A DNA stretch of 44,878 bases from Microbacterium sp. (GCF_011620665.1 NZ_WOYQ01000076.1:61300-106177); one strand, 5' to 3'; counted from the first letter of the stretch, positions 25,178 to 34,379 are shown. Made by a program: numbers and translations. Notes: generated by a model not told the origin, from the sequence alone.

Positions 25178-25959
25178 GCGTTCGCCGGTCCCCACGGTTC
25201 ATCATCTCGGGCGTGGGCGTGGGCCTTGCGGCCGGACTGCTGTCGGGCCTCTTCGGCGTCGGCGGAGGAACGGTGATCGTGCCGATGCTCGTCCTCTTGC
25301 TCGCGTTCGATCAGCGCCTCGCGGCGGGCACCTCGCTCGCCGCGATCGTGCCCACCGCCGCCGTCGGGGTCATCTCGTACGCCGTGCATGACTCGGTCGC
25401 ATGGATCCCCGCGCTGATCCTCGCGCTCGGCGCGGTCTTCGGCGCGCAGGTGGGCACGTGGCTCCTCGTCCGTGTGCCGCAGAACGCACTCCGCTGGGGA
25501 TTCGTGGGGTTTCTCGCGGTCGTCATCGCGACCCTGTTCGTCATCGTCCCCTCCCGCGAGGCGGAGCTGCCGCTGACCTGGGGGAGTGGGCTCGGCCTCG
25601 TCGCCTTGGGCGTGGTCACCGGCATCCTCTCGGGACTGCTGGGCGTGGGGGGCGGCATCGTCGTGGTCCCCGCCCTGATGTTCCTCTTCGGTTCGAGCGA
25701 CCTGATCGCGAAGGGGACATCGCTGCTGATGATGATCCCGACCGCGATCTCCGGGACGATCGGAAATCTCCGCCGCCACAACGTCGATCTTCTCGCGGCC
25801 GCGCTCGTCGGGGTCTCCGCGAGCACGACCACGGCGCTCGGTGCGTGGATCGCGACGCTGGTGCAACCGCTGACCGCCAACATCCTGTTCGCCGTCTTCC
25901 TGACCTTCATCGCCGCGCAGATGGCGGTGCGTGCGGTCCGTGCCCGACGTGCGCGCTGA
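25174..25959 (+). CDS. TauE/SafE family permease
   Basis: 261 aa, about eight hydrophobic helices in two similar halves. The paired family motifs are AGLLSGLFGVGGGTVIVPML and SGLLGVGGGIVVVPALMF, with GTSLAAIVPTA and GTSLLMMIPTA following each. The family moves small anions such as sulfite, sulfoacetate or organosulfonates, usually outwards. ATG 25174 overlaps the exporter gene by 4 nt, so it is co-translated with an ABC exporter, an uncommon pairing that does not reveal the substrate. Confidence 0.92.
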   Translation: MSVRRSPRFIISGVGVGLAAGLLSGLFGVGGGTVIVPMLVLLLAFDQRLAAGTSLAAIVPTAAVGVISYAVHDSVAWIPALILALGAVFGAQVGTWLLVRVPQNALRWGFVGFLAVVIATLFVIVPSREAELPLTWGSGLGLVALGVVTGILSGLLGVGGGIVVVPALMFLFGSSDLIAKGTSLLMMIPTAISGTIGNLRRHNVDLLAAALVGVSASTTTALGAWIATLVQPLTANILFAVFLTFIAAQMAVRAVRARRAR

Positions 25960-25981
25960 GACGCCTCGATAGGATCGAAGC

Positions 25982-26431
25982 GTGTCCGTCAATACTGATC
26001 TGGTCGGTCGCGCGTTCGCGCCGACTGCGCCCTACCTGGTCGGCCGTGAGAAGGTGCGGGAGTTCGCGCGCGCCGTCTTCGCGGAAGACCCGCAGCACGT
26101 CGATCCCGCCGCGGCTCGCGCGCTCGGGTACCCCGACGTCGTCGCACCGCCGACATTCGCGATGGTGATCCAAGACCTGACGCTGCAGCAGCTGCTGGCC
26201 GAGCCGGATTCGGGTATCGCTCTGGAGCGCACCGTGCACGCCGAGCAGCGTTTCCGCTATACGCGGCCGATCGTCGCCGGTGACGAGCTGGTCGCGCAGC
26301 TGGAGATCACGAACGTCCGCCCGTTCGGAACGGGCGCCATGGTCACCAGCGTCGCCGAGATCACGGATGCCGCGGGCGCACACGTCGTCACGGCCACCTC
26401 GGTGCTGCTGATCGGAGGCGAGGTCGCATGA
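25982..26431 (+). CDS. MaoC-like hydratase subunit, FAS1-like N-terminal type (HadA-like)
   Basis: 149 aa hot-dog fold protein lacking the catalytic Asp-His pair: GYPDVVAPPTFAMVIQD and FRYTRPIVAGDELVAQLEI match the HadA-type (Rv0635-like) non-catalytic subunit of (3R)-hydroxyacyl-ACP dehydratase. It would pair with the next gene. GTG 25982 is 6 nt after TAGGAT (25970-25975). Microbacteriaceae make no mycolic acids, so the acyl substrate here is not known. Confidence 0.87.
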   Translation: MSVNTDLVGRAFAPTAPYLVGREKVREFARAVFAEDPQHVDPAAARALGYPDVVAPPTFAMVIQDLTLQQLLAEPDSGIALERTVHAEQRFRYTRPIVAGDELVAQLEITNVRPFGTGAMVTSVAEITDAAGAHVVTATSVLLIGGEVA

Positions 26432-26862
26432 CGCCGACAGCTTCGCTCGGTTCGGGTGGCGCCCTGAAGATCGGCGACGTGGTCGCCGAACGCACGGTCC
26501 ACCTCACCCGTGAGTCGCTCGTCCGCTACGCCGGGGCATCGGGCGACTTCAACCCGATCCACTACCGCGACGATGTCGCCTCCGCCGTCGGGCTTCCCGG
26601 CGTGCTCGCGCACGGCATGCTCACGATGGGCCTCGCGGTGGAGACGCTCGTTTCCTGGATGGGCGATTCGGGCCGCATCCTCGATTACGGCGTACGGTTC
26701 ACCCGCCCCGTCGTCGTCGACGCCGAGTCGGGCGCCGACCTCGTGGTGTCGGCGAAGGTCGGCGCACTCGACGATGCTGTCGCACGGATCGACCTGACCG
26801 TGATCTCAGGTGAGACGACTGTTCTCGGCAAGGCGCAGGTGCGCGTGCGCCTGCAGGGGTGA
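26428..26862 (+). CDS. MaoC-like hydratase, catalytic subunit (HadB-like)
   Basis: 144 aa hot-dog protein with the R-specific hydratase motif YAGASGDFNPIHYRDD, giving Asp40 and His45 as the catalytic pair, then LPGVLAHGMLTMGL. With the preceding HadA-like subunit it should hydrate or dehydrate trans-2-enoyl thioesters. Start ATG 26428 overlaps the upstream gene in ATGA and its stop overlaps murB in GTGA, so the three proteins are translated together. Confidence 0.9.
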   Translation: MTPTASLGSGGALKIGDVVAERTVHLTRESLVRYAGASGDFNPIHYRDDVASAVGLPGVLAHGMLTMGLAVETLVSWMGDSGRILDYGVRFTRPVVVDAESGADLVVSAKVGALDDAVARIDLTVISGETTVLGKAQVRVRLQG

Positions 26863-28016
26863 GCGACGTGCCGCCGAGCGTGCGTGAGGTCTCGCCGCGT
26901 CCGCTCGCGGAGCTGACGACCCTTCGGGTCGGCGGCACGCCGGCGCGAATGCTCGAGGCCACCACACGCGAAGAGCTCATCGCCGCGATGACGCAGATCT
27001 GGGCGGACCGTGAGCCGTGGCTGGTGATCGGCGGGGGGTCGAACCTGCTGGTCGGCGACGACCCTTTCGACGGAACGGCCGTGCTCGTGCGCAGCCGGGG
27101 GATCGCGCGCATCCCGTCCGATCGCGAGGACAGGGTGCGTCTTCGCGTTCAGGCCGGTCACGATTGGGATGACCTGGTCGCCCATACCGTGACCGCGGGA
27201 CTGCGCGGCATCGAGGCGATGTCCGGCATTCCGGGAACGGTCGGCGCCGCCCCGATCCAGAACATCGGTGCCTACGGTCAGGAGATCGTCGAGACCCTCG
27301 TCGAGGTCGAACTTCTCGATGAGGACACCGGGGAGGTCGAGATCGTCCCGGCGGCTGAGCTCGAACTGGGGTTTCGCACGTCCGTCCTCAAAGCGCACTA
27401 CGGGCACGGTGCCCGCCGTCGCGGAGTGATCATCTCCGTGACACTCGAGCTCGCCGACGTCGGGCAGGTCGACATTCCGGTCGGTGGCCTGCAGCTGCGA
27501 AACGCACTCGGACTGACCGCGGAGGACGAGGTCTCACTCGGGTGGATCCGCGAGACGGTGCTGGCCACGCGGGCGCGCAAGGGCATGGTGCTCGACGACA
27601 GCGATCCCGATACGTTCAGCGCCGGGTCGTTCTTCCAGAACGCCGTGGTCTCGGCATCCTTCGCCCGCACTCTGCCCGACGCATGCCCCCGCTGGCCGCT
27701 GCAGGTCGAGCTCGACGCGGTGCAGGTGATTCCCTTGGAGTCCTACGCAGGGCTCGTGACGCCGCCGCTTTCCGAGCAGCCCGACGTGAAGGTCAGCGCG
27801 GCCTGGCTCATCGAGCATGCCGGCCTGCGCAAGGGGTTCCGGCTGCCGCACTCGCGCGCCGGCCTGTCGACCAAGCACGCCCTCGCGCTGACCAACCGCG
27901 GCGGAGCGACGGCCGCCGAGGTGGCCGAACTCGCTCGGTACGTCCAGCTGCGGGTGCAGTCCGAGTTCGGGTTGCTTCTGCAACCCGAACCGATTCTCAT
28001 CGGCGTCGAGCTTTAG
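26859..28016 (+). CDS. murB: UDP-N-acetylmuramate dehydrogenase
   Basis: 385 aa FAD enzyme that reduces UDP-GlcNAc-enolpyruvate to UDP-MurNAc in peptidoglycan synthesis. Features: TTLRVGGTPARM, FAD site VIGGGSNLLVGDD, SGIPGTVGAAPIQNIGAYGQEI, catalytic Ser257 in AGSFFQN and a C-terminal Glu (~377) in PEPILIG. It is a type I-like MurB. GTG 26859 overlaps the MaoC gene by 4 nt; the MaoC pair and murB form one operon, linking acyl-chain and wall genes. It converges on the aminotransferase gene. Confidence 0.96.
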   Translation: MSDVPPSVREVSPRPLAELTTLRVGGTPARMLEATTREELIAAMTQIWADREPWLVIGGGSNLLVGDDPFDGTAVLVRSRGIARIPSDREDRVRLRVQAGHDWDDLVAHTVTAGLRGIEAMSGIPGTVGAAPIQNIGAYGQEIVETLVEVELLDEDTGEVEIVPAAELELGFRTSVLKAHYGHGARRRGVIISVTLELADVGQVDIPVGGLQLRNALGLTAEDEVSLGWIRETVLATRARKGMVLDDSDPDTFSAGSFFQNAVVSASFARTLPDACPRWPLQVELDAVQVIPLESYAGLVTPPLSEQPDVKVSAAWLIEHAGLRKGFRLPHSRAGLSTKHALALTNRGGATAAEVAELARYVQLRVQSEFGLLLQPEPILIGVEL

Positions 28017-28028
28017 CGCCGCCGCGGG

Positions 28029-29228
28029 TCAGGCGAAGAGGCGCTGCAGGCGCCGCATGCCCTCGAGAAGTGCGTCATCCCCGAGCGCATACGACAGGCG
28101 CAGGTAGCCCGAGGGTCCGAACGCCTCGCCCGGAACCACCGCGACTTCGGCGGTGTCCAGGAGGAGGTCGGCGAGTTCCAGCGATGTCGTCACGGTCGTG
28201 CCGGCCCATTCGCGTCCGAGCAGTCCGGTCACGTCGGGATACACGTAGAACGCGCCGAGGGGGTTGGGAACGGTGATTCCCGGGATCTTCGCGAGCTCGG
28301 CGACGATGATCGTGCGGCGGCGGTCGAACGCCGATCGCATCTGCTCGGCCTCGGTCTGCGGACCGGTCAGTGCCGCGAGCGCCGCGCGCTGCGCGATGTT
28401 GTTGACGTTGGAGCTGAGGTGCGACTGCAGGTTCGCAGCAACCTTGATGGCGTCGGCGGGCCCCAGCATCCAGCCCACGCGCCACCCCGTCATGGCATAG
28501 GTCTTCGCGACGCCGTTGACGAGGATCGTCTGTCCGGCGAGGTCCGGCACCGCCTCGACGATCGACACCGCCCGCTTGCCCTCGTAGACCAGGTTCTGGT
28601 AGATCTCGTCGCTGATGACCCAGATGCCGTGCTCGAGGGCCCATTCGCCGATCTCGCGGGTCTCTTCGGCCGTGTACACGGAACCCGTGGGGTTGGACGG
28701 CGAGACGAAGACGAGCGCCGTGGTCTTGTCGGTGCGTGCCGCCTCGAGCTGGTCGACGGTGACCTTGTAGTCCTGGTCGGCACCGGCGAAGACCGTCACG
28801 GGGATGCCGTCGGCCAGCGCGATCGCCTCGGGGTACGTCGTCCAGTACGGGGCCGGGAGGAGCACCTCGTCGCCCGGGTTCACGACGGCCTGGAACGCCT
28901 GGTAGACGGCCTGCTTCCCGCCGTTGGTGACGATGATCTGCGTGGGCGAGACCTCGAGCCCCGAGTCGCGGAAGGTCTTCGCGGCGATGGCCTCGCGGAG
29001 CACCGGGAGACCGGCGGCGGGCGTGTAGCGGAAGTTCGCGGGGTCGCGGAGGGCCTCGGCCGCGGCATCCACGATGAACTGAGGCGTCGTGAAATCGGGC
29101 TCGCCGGCCGCGTACGAGATGACGGGCCGCCCGGCCGCCTGCAGGGCCTTGGCTTTCGCGTCGACCTTGAGGGTCGCCGACTCGGCGATGGCGGATAGTT
29201 TCCGGGAGAGCGGAGCGCGTTCGGTCAC
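28029..29228 (-). CDS. aspC: Aspartate-type aminotransferase (class I PLP)
   Basis: 399 aa fold-type I aminotransferase. [20 protein letters not shown] at the N-terminus, [27 protein letters not shown], and [16 protein letters not shown] with the PLP lysine at 242. The Iγ-type features fit aspartate or related amino-acid transamination. GTG 29228 lies 6 nt after TACGCT (29235-29240, opposite strand); a much longer open frame upstream is antisense-like noise over aceA. It lies downstream of aceA but behind a terminator and its own promoter. Confidence 0.92.
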   Translation of the reverse strand: MTERAPLSRKLSAIAESATLKVDAKAKALQAAGRPVISYAAGEPDFTTPQFIVDAAAEALRDPANFRYTPAAGLPVLREAIAAKTFRDSGLEVSPTQIIVTNGGKQAVYQAFQAVVNPGDEVLLPAPYWTTYPEAIALADGIPVTVFAGADQDYKVTVDQLEAARTDKTTALVFVSPSNPTGSVYTAEETREIGEWALEHGIWVISDEIYQNLVYEGKRAVSIVEAVPDLAGQTILVNGVAKTYAMTGWRVGWMLGPADAIKVAANLQSHLSSNVNNIAQRAALAALTGPQTEAEQMRSAFDRRRTIIVAELAKIPGITVPNPLGAFYVYPDVTGLLGREWAGTTVTTSLELADLLLDTAEVAVVPGEAFGPSGYLRLSYALGDDALLEGMRRLQRLFA

Positions 29229-29291
29229 GCTTCGAGCGTAGTCCGCGCGCGGTGCGGATGTGGATCGGCGGATCGCGGCGCCCGTCACCGG

Positions 29292-29329
29292 GAGAGGGGG
29301 CCGGATGCCGAAGCATCCGACCCCCTCTC
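29292..29329 (-). terminator. Terminator after aceA
   Basis: Long hairpin: GAGAGGGGG and CCCCCTCTC outer arms with CGGATGC/GCATCCG inside, 18 nt beyond the aceA stop. There is no U-run, as often in high-GC Actinobacteria. Confidence 0.75.
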
Positions 29330-29347
29330 GAGTGGCAATCGATGTCG

Positions 29348-30943
29348 TCAGCTGAACTGATTCATCGTGTTGTCCGCGCCGCCCGCCTTGAGGGCGGCAT
29401 CGCCGGCGAAGTACTCCTTGTGGTTGTCGCCCATGTCGCTGCCGGCCATGTTCTGGTGCCGGACGGTCGCGATGCCCTCGCGGATCTCGCGACGCTGCAC
29501 GCCCCTGACGTACGCGAGCATGCCCTCCTCGCCGAAGTAGCCCTTCGCGAGGTCGTCGGTCGACAGTGCGGCCGTGTGGTAGGTCGGGAGGGTGATGAGG
29601 TGGTGGAAGATCCCGGCACGTGCCGAGCTGTCCTTCTGGAACGAACGGATCATGTCGTCGGCGAGACCCGCGAGCTCCGTGTCGTCGTACTTGACGTCCA
29701 TGAGCTCGGCACGATCGTATGCCGACACGTCCTTGCCCTTCTCGACGAGCGCGTCGTATGCCTGCTGCCGGAAATTGAGCGTCCAGTTGAACGACGGGCT
29801 GTTGTTGTAGACGAGCTTCGCGTTGGGGATCTCCTTGCGGATCTCGTCGACCATTCCGGCGATCTGTGCGATGTGCGGCTTCTCGGTCTCGATCCACAGG
29901 AGGTCCGCGCCGTTCTGCAGCGATGTGACGCAGTCGAGCACACAGCGCGCTTCGCCCGTGCCGGCGCGGAACTGGTAGAGGTTGCTCGCGAGGCGCTTGG
30001 GACGCAGCAGCTTGCCCTCGCGCTTGATGACGACATCGCCGTTGCTGAGCTGGTCCTCCGAGATCTCCTCGACGTCGAGGAAGGAGTTGTACTGGTCGCC
30101 GAGGTCGCCGGGCGCGCTCGAGACGGCGAGCTTCTGCGTGAGGCCGGCGCCCAGCGAGTCGGTGCGTGCGACGATCACGCCGTTGTCGATGCCCAGCTCG
30201 AGGAACGCATACCGGACGGCGTTGATCTTCGCGAGGAAGTCCTCGTGAGGCACCGTGACCTTGCCGTCCTGGTGGCCGCACTGCTTCTCGTCGGAGACCT
30301 GGTTCTCGATCTGGATGGCGCACGCGCCCGCCTCGATCATCTTCTTGGCGAGCAGGTACGTCGCCTCGGGGTTGCCGAAGCCGGCGTCGATGTCGGCGAT
30401 GATCGGCACGACGTGCGTCTCGTAGGTGTCGATCTGCGTCTGGATGAACTCGACGGCCGTCTCGTCACCGGCCAGGCGTGCGTTGTCGAGCTTCGTGAAC
30501 AGAAGATCGAGCTCCCGGGCATCCGCCTGGCGGAGGAACGTGTAGAGCTCCTCGATGAGTGCGGGCACCGAGGTCTTCTCGTGCATCGACTGGTCGGGCA
30601 GGGGGCCGAACTCGGAGCGGAGGGCGGCGACCATCCACCCCGAGAGGTAGAGGTAGCGCTTGTTCGTGGACTTGAAGTGCTTCTTGATCGAGATGAGCTT
30701 CTGCTGTCCGATGAAGCCGTGCCAGACGCCGAGCGACTGAGTGTACACCGACGAGTCTGCGTCATACTCGGCCATGTCGCGGCGCATGATGTCTGCCGTG
30801 TACTGGGCGATCTCGAGGCCGGTCCGGAACCGGTTCTGCGCGCGCATGCGGGCGACGTACTCGGGATTGATGGCGTCCCAGCTGGAGCCGGCCTGTGCCT
30901 TGAGGGCTTCGACGGATCGGATGTCGTCGTCGTAAGTGGTCAT
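29348..30943 (-). CDS. aceA: Isocitrate lyase
   Basis: 531 aa, the longer ICL type. It cleaves isocitrate to glyoxylate and succinate in the glyoxylate shunt. The catalytic motif is KQCGH with Cys222, preceded by [17 protein letters not shown] and [12 protein letters not shown] are also family segments. ATG 30943 has an AAGAGAA-like purine run upstream. It lies 60 nt after aceB, and that spacer contains three 14-bp tandem repeats. Co-transcription with aceB under the RamB-type regulator is inferred. Confidence 0.96.
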   Translation of the reverse strand: MTTYDDDIRSVEALKAQAGSSWDAINPEYVARMRAQNRFRTGLEIAQYTADIMRRDMAEYDADSSVYTQSLGVWHGFIGQQKLISIKKHFKSTNKRYLYLSGWMVAALRSEFGPLPDQSMHEKTSVPALIEELYTFLRQADARELDLLFTKLDNARLAGDETAVEFIQTQIDTYETHVVPIIADIDAGFGNPEATYLLAKKMIEAGACAIQIENQVSDEKQCGHQDGKVTVPHEDFLAKINAVRYAFLELGIDNGVIVARTDSLGAGLTQKLAVSSAPGDLGDQYNSFLDVEEISEDQLSNGDVVIKREGKLLRPKRLASNLYQFRAGTGEARCVLDCVTSLQNGADLLWIETEKPHIAQIAGMVDEIRKEIPNAKLVYNNSPSFNWTLNFRQQAYDALVEKGKDVSAYDRAELMDVKYDDTELAGLADDMIRSFQKDSSARAGIFHHLITLPTYHTAALSTDDLAKGYFGEEGMLAYVRGVQRREIREGIATVRHQNMAGSDMGDNHKEYFAGDAALKAGGADNTMNQFS

Positions 30944-30955
30944 GTTCGGTTCTCT

Positions 30956-30997
30956 TTCGGTGGTGTCTGTTCGGTGGTGTCTGTTCGGTGGTGTCTG
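30956..30997. repeat. 3 x 14-bp tandem repeat between aceB and aceA
   Basis: Three perfect head-to-tail copies of TTCGGTGGTGTCTG fill most of the 60-nt spacer and form the aceA 5' untranslated region. The copies end 12 nt before the aceA start codon. Such a repeat can change copy number by slippage. Confidence 0.9.
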
Positions 30998-31003
30998 TCG
31001 AGC

Positions 31004-32626
31004 TCAGTCAGCGTCTTCGAGGTAGTTCGCGTACGCGGTCAGCGTCAGGAACGTCGGGAAGTCATCCCCGAGGGCGACCTCGCGGAAAATCGCCGCGGCG
31101 TCGTCGAACCGGTCGCCATCGGTGCGCGGAACCTCCCCGAGCACCCTCTCGATCAGCCCTTCGATGTACTCGCGGGTGATGCGCGTGCCGTCCTCTGTGG
31201 AGCGATCCTGGTGGATCCACTGCCACACCTGGCTCCGGCTGATCTCGGCGGTCGCGGCATCCTCCATGAGGTTGTCGATCGCGACCGCGCCGATGCCGCG
31301 CAGCCACGCTTCGATGTAGCGGATCGCGACCGACACGTTGCTGTACACCCCGGCGGTCGAGATCGGCAGGCCGATGTGCACGTCGATCAGCTGCGAGGCG
31401 AGGACCGTGACTTCGGGGCGCTTCCGGTCGACCTGATTGGGCGCGTCGCCGAGGACGGCGTCGAACTCCGCCTGCGCGACGGGGATCAGGTCGGGGTGCG
31501 CCACCCACGTGCCGTCGAATCCGTCGCCGGCCTCGCGCTTCTTGTCTGCCGCGACCTTCTCGAACGCCAGCGCCGTCACCTCGGGATCGCGCCGGTTCGG
31601 GATGAAAGCGCTCATCCCGCCGATCGCGAACGCGCCCCGCTTGTGGCAGGTCTGCACCAGCAGCTCGGTGTAGGCGCGCATGAACGGCACGGTCATGGTG
31701 ACCTGACTGCGGTCGGGCAGCACGAAGCGCGCGCCGCGGCCGCGGTAGTTCTTGATCATCGAGAAGATGTAGTCCCAGCGGCCGGCGTTCAGACCCGCGA
31801 TGTGGTGCCGGAGCTCGAAGAGGATCTCCTCCATCTCGAACGCGGCCGGCAGGGTCTCGATCAGCACGGTCGCACGGATCGTGCCGTACGGGATGCCGAT
31901 GTACTCCTCGCTGAACGTGAAGACGTCATCCCACAGCTTCGCTTCTTCGGCCGATTCGATCTTCGGCAGGTAGAAGTAGGGGCCGACGCCGTTTTCGATG
32001 AGGCGCTTCGCATTGTGGAAGAAGTACAGTCCGTAGTCGACGAGCGAACCGGATGCCGCCATTTCGCGCCCGGAGCGGTCTGCGACCCGCAGGTGCTTCT
32101 CGACGAGGTGCCAGCCGCGCGGGCGCATCACGATCGTGGGGGTCTTCTCAGCCGTGACGCGGTATTCCTTCCCCTCGGGGGAGGTGTAGGACAACTGCCC
32201 GCGGATCGCGTCGTACAGCGACAGCTGACCCTCGACGACGTTGCGCCAGGTGGGGCTCGTCGCATCTTCCTGATCGGCCAGCCACACCTTCGCGCCCGAG
32301 TTGAGGGCGTTGATCGTCATCTTCGGGTCGGTCGGGCCGGTGATCTCGACGCGGCGGTCCTCGAGGCCCGGGCCGGCGCCGGCGACCTGCCAGTCGGCAT
32401 CCTCACGGATGTGCGCCGTGTCGGCGCGGAACTGCGGGTCGTGCCCGTTGCCGATCTCGAAGCGGCGGCGCATGCGGTCGGCGAGCCGGTCGTGGCGTCG
32501 GCCGGCGAAGCGGACGTGCAGCGCGGCGACGAAGGCCAACGCCTCGGGCGTCAGGATCTCGTCATAGCGGGGGCGCATTGCGCCGGTGATCTGGATGGGC
32601 GCGATGCCCGTCGCGGGAGATGTCAT
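31004..32626 (-). CDS. aceB: Malate synthase A
   Basis: 540 aa enzyme condensing glyoxylate with acetyl-CoA to malate. The malate synthase signature RHHIAGLNAGRWDYIFS is complete, with VLIETLPAAFEM before it and DRSQVTMTVPFMRAY after. ATG 32626 is chosen from the MTSPATG start; the frame is open a little further. A perfect 19-bp inverted repeat lies 32-84 nt upstream of the start. aceA follows in the same direction. Its regulator is encoded divergently. Confidence 0.96.
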   Translation of the reverse strand: MTSPATGIAPIQITGAMRPRYDEILTPEALAFVAALHVRFAGRRHDRLADRMRRRFEIGNGHDPQFRADTAHIREDADWQVAGAGPGLEDRRVEITGPTDPKMTINALNSGAKVWLADQEDATSPTWRNVVEGQLSLYDAIRGQLSYTSPEGKEYRVTAEKTPTIVMRPRGWHLVEKHLRVADRSGREMAASGSLVDYGLYFFHNAKRLIENGVGPYFYLPKIESAEEAKLWDDVFTFSEEYIGIPYGTIRATVLIETLPAAFEMEEILFELRHHIAGLNAGRWDYIFSMIKNYRGRGARFVLPDRSQVTMTVPFMRAYTELLVQTCHKRGAFAIGGMSAFIPNRRDPEVTALAFEKVAADKKREAGDGFDGTWVAHPDLIPVAQAEFDAVLGDAPNQVDRKRPEVTVLASQLIDVHIGLPISTAGVYSNVSVAIRYIEAWLRGIGAVAIDNLMEDAATAEISRSQVWQWIHQDRSTEDGTRITREYIEGLIERVLGEVPRTDGDRFDDAAAIFREVALGDDFPTFLTLTAYANYLEDAD

Positions 32627-32657
32627 GGCCCTGTCTTTCTTATGAATGTACCTACCC

Positions 32658-32710
32658 ATGTCCCACTTTCTGTCGCTTCAGGGATGCCGGCGCGACAGAA
32701 AGTGGGACAT
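32658..32710. repeat. Perfect 19-bp inverted repeat upstream of aceB
   Basis: Arms ATGTCCCACTTTCTGTCGC (32658-32676) and its exact complement (32692-32710) are separated by 15 nt. The region from here to 32868 holds further palindromes, CCCC-N8-GGGG at 32712-32727 and GGTGGG-T-CCCACC at 32767-32779. It could be an operator, a transcript hairpin in the aceB leader or a mobile-element footprint; sequence alone does not decide. Confidence 0.85.
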
Positions 32711-32868
32711 TCCCCGCTGCAGTGGGGACAAGGGGGTGGGGTCTAGCGGTGGAGCTGTGCGGCCTCGGTGGGTCCCACCAGGGCCAATGTCGCGCTGCCC
32801 GGGTTGCGCGCAAGTGGTCATGTATCTACCTTGCGTGAAGAATTCGCGACACGCCCACGATTCGTGCT

Positions 32869-32912
32869 GTGAAGTTTTGCCGAAATTCACGTTTCATGCC
32901 ACAATTCCGTTC
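32869..32912 (+). promoter_or_regulatory. ramB promoter with overlapping RamB-like box
   Basis: -35 TTGCCG (32877-32882), 17-nt spacer, -10 CACAAT (32900-32905), then 7 nt to ATG 32913, so the transcript is probably leaderless. GTGAA-N12-TTCAC (32869-32890) and GAAGTTTTGCCGAAA (32871-32885), close to the RamB consensus AGAACTTTGCAAA, cover the -35. Autoregulation is likely. Confidence 0.65.
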
Positions 32913-34373
32913 ATGACGATCGAAGCAACCCGGTCAGGGCACGTTGCCGACGCGCTTACGATTGGTCGTCGCATCCGTCAACTGCGCACCGCGCGGTCGA
33001 TGACTCTCGACGATCTGGCGGCATCCGTGGAACGTGCGCCCAGCCAATTGTCGATGATCGAGACCGGAAAGCGCGAGCCGAAGCTCACGCTGCTTCAGAG
33101 TATCGCCCGTGCGCTCGGAACGACGATCGACCAATTGCTCGAGGCGCAGCCGCTCGATGCGCGCGCCACGCAGGAGATCGCCCTCGAGCGTGCGATGAAG
33201 GGGCCCACGTTCCAGGCGCTCGGCATCGCGCCGTTCCGCATCGGCAAGGCGCTGCCCGACGAGGCGCTGCAGGCCATGCTCGCGCTGCAGGCCGAGATCG
33301 AACGGCTCACGGACGAGCGCTCGGCGACCCCCGAGGAAGCGCGCCGCGCCAACGTCGAGCTGCGGTACCTGATGCGCCGCCAGGACAACTACTTCCCCGA
33401 GCTCGAAGAGCAGGCTCGTGCGATCCGGGATGCGGTCGATCATCCGGGCGGGCCGCTGACGCAGCGCACGGCGTCCGACATCGCCGCGCACCTCGGCTTC
33501 TCGCTGCACTACGTCGCCGACCTCCCGCAGTCGACTCGCAGCGTCGCCGATCTCAAGAACGGCCGCCTCTATCTGTCGAGCACGGTGCCGGCCAAAGGCG
33601 ACTCGCGGACGGCCGTGCTTCAGGCGCTTGCGAGTCGCATCCTCGGGCACAGCGAGCCGCGCTCCTACGCGGAGTTCCTGCGTCAGCGCGTCGAGACCAA
33701 CTACCTGACCGGGGCGCTGCTGATCCCGGAGGCACACGCCGTGCCATTCCTGCAGGATGCGAAGGCGCGGCGCGCCATCTCGATCGAAGACCTCCGCGAT
33801 GCCTATTCGGTCTCGTATGAGACGGCCGCGCATCGGTTCACCAATCTCGCGACCCGGCACCTCGGCATCCCGGTGCATTTCCTCAAGGTGCACGAGTCGG
33901 GAACCATCACGAAGGCGTATGAGAACGACGAAGTGAACTTCCCCTCGGATCGGCTCGGCTCGATCGAAGGTCAGATGTGCTGCCGGCGCTGGACGAGCCG
34001 TACCGTGTTCGACGTGCCGGACAAGTTCAACCCGTACTACCAGTACACCGACACCGGCAACGGCACCTTCTGGTGCACGGCGCGCGTCGAGGCATCGAGT
34101 GAGGGCGCGCATTCGGTGAGCGTGGGGGTGCGCTTCGACGACACGAAGTGGTTCATCGGCCGTGAGACGACGAATCGAGGCGTATCGCGGCACGCGGTCG
34201 AGGTGTGCTGCCGGCGAGCTCCCGGGGGACTTGAGGCTGCGTGGCGTGATCAGGCCTGGCCGAATGTGCGCACTCCTCGGACCCTGCTGGCGACGCTCCC
34301 GACCGGTGCGTTCCCCGGCGTGGACACGACCGACCTCTACGAATTCCTGGACGCACACTCCCCGGCATCCTGA
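32913..34373 (+). CDS. ramB: RamB-type transcriptional regulator (XRE HTH + IrrE-like + short-chain fatty-acyl domain)
   Basis: 486 aa. The N-terminal Xre helix-turn-helix (IGRRIRQLRTARSMTLDDLAASVERAPSQLSMIETGKREP) is followed by a linker, an IrrE/ImmA-like domain around residues 210-330 without an evident HExxH motif, and the C-terminal short-chain fatty-acyl regulator domain containing MCCRRWTSR and EVCCRRAPGG cysteine clusters. In Corynebacterium and Mycobacterium RamB controls aceA and aceB in response to acetate or acyl-CoA. Here it is divergent from aceB, supporting the same role. The ATG is fixed by the leaderless promoter. Confidence 0.92.
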   Translation: MTIEATRSGHVADALTIGRRIRQLRTARSMTLDDLAASVERAPSQLSMIETGKREPKLTLLQSIARALGTTIDQLLEAQPLDARATQEIALERAMKGPTFQALGIAPFRIGKALPDEALQAMLALQAEIERLTDERSATPEEARRANVELRYLMRRQDNYFPELEEQARAIRDAVDHPGGPLTQRTASDIAAHLGFSLHYVADLPQSTRSVADLKNGRLYLSSTVPAKGDSRTAVLQALASRILGHSEPRSYAEFLRQRVETNYLTGALLIPEAHAVPFLQDAKARRAISIEDLRDAYSVSYETAAHRFTNLATRHLGIPVHFLKVHESGTITKAYENDEVNFPSDRLGSIEGQMCCRRWTSRTVFDVPDKFNPYYQYTDTGNGTFWCTARVEASSEGAHSVSVGVRFDDTKWFIGRETTNRGVSRHAVEVCCRRAPGGLEAAWRDQAWPNVRTPRTLLATLPTGAFPGVDTTDLYEFLDAHSPAS

Positions 34374-34379
34374 CGCCGG

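Noticed and set aside
23060..25195. Leftward frame of about 711 codons opposite the second ABC exporter gene
   Set aside because: Rich in Asp, His, Arg and Glu with no motif; the opposite strand holds a complete exporter subunit with all ATPase motifs.
29252..32746. Very long rightward reading frame (over 1100 codons) opposite aspC, aceA and aceB
   Set aside because: It is antisense to three well-supported enzymes, its composition mirrors their codons (Arg/Asp/Val/Leu-rich) and it shows no domain. Long antisense frames are expected at this GC content.
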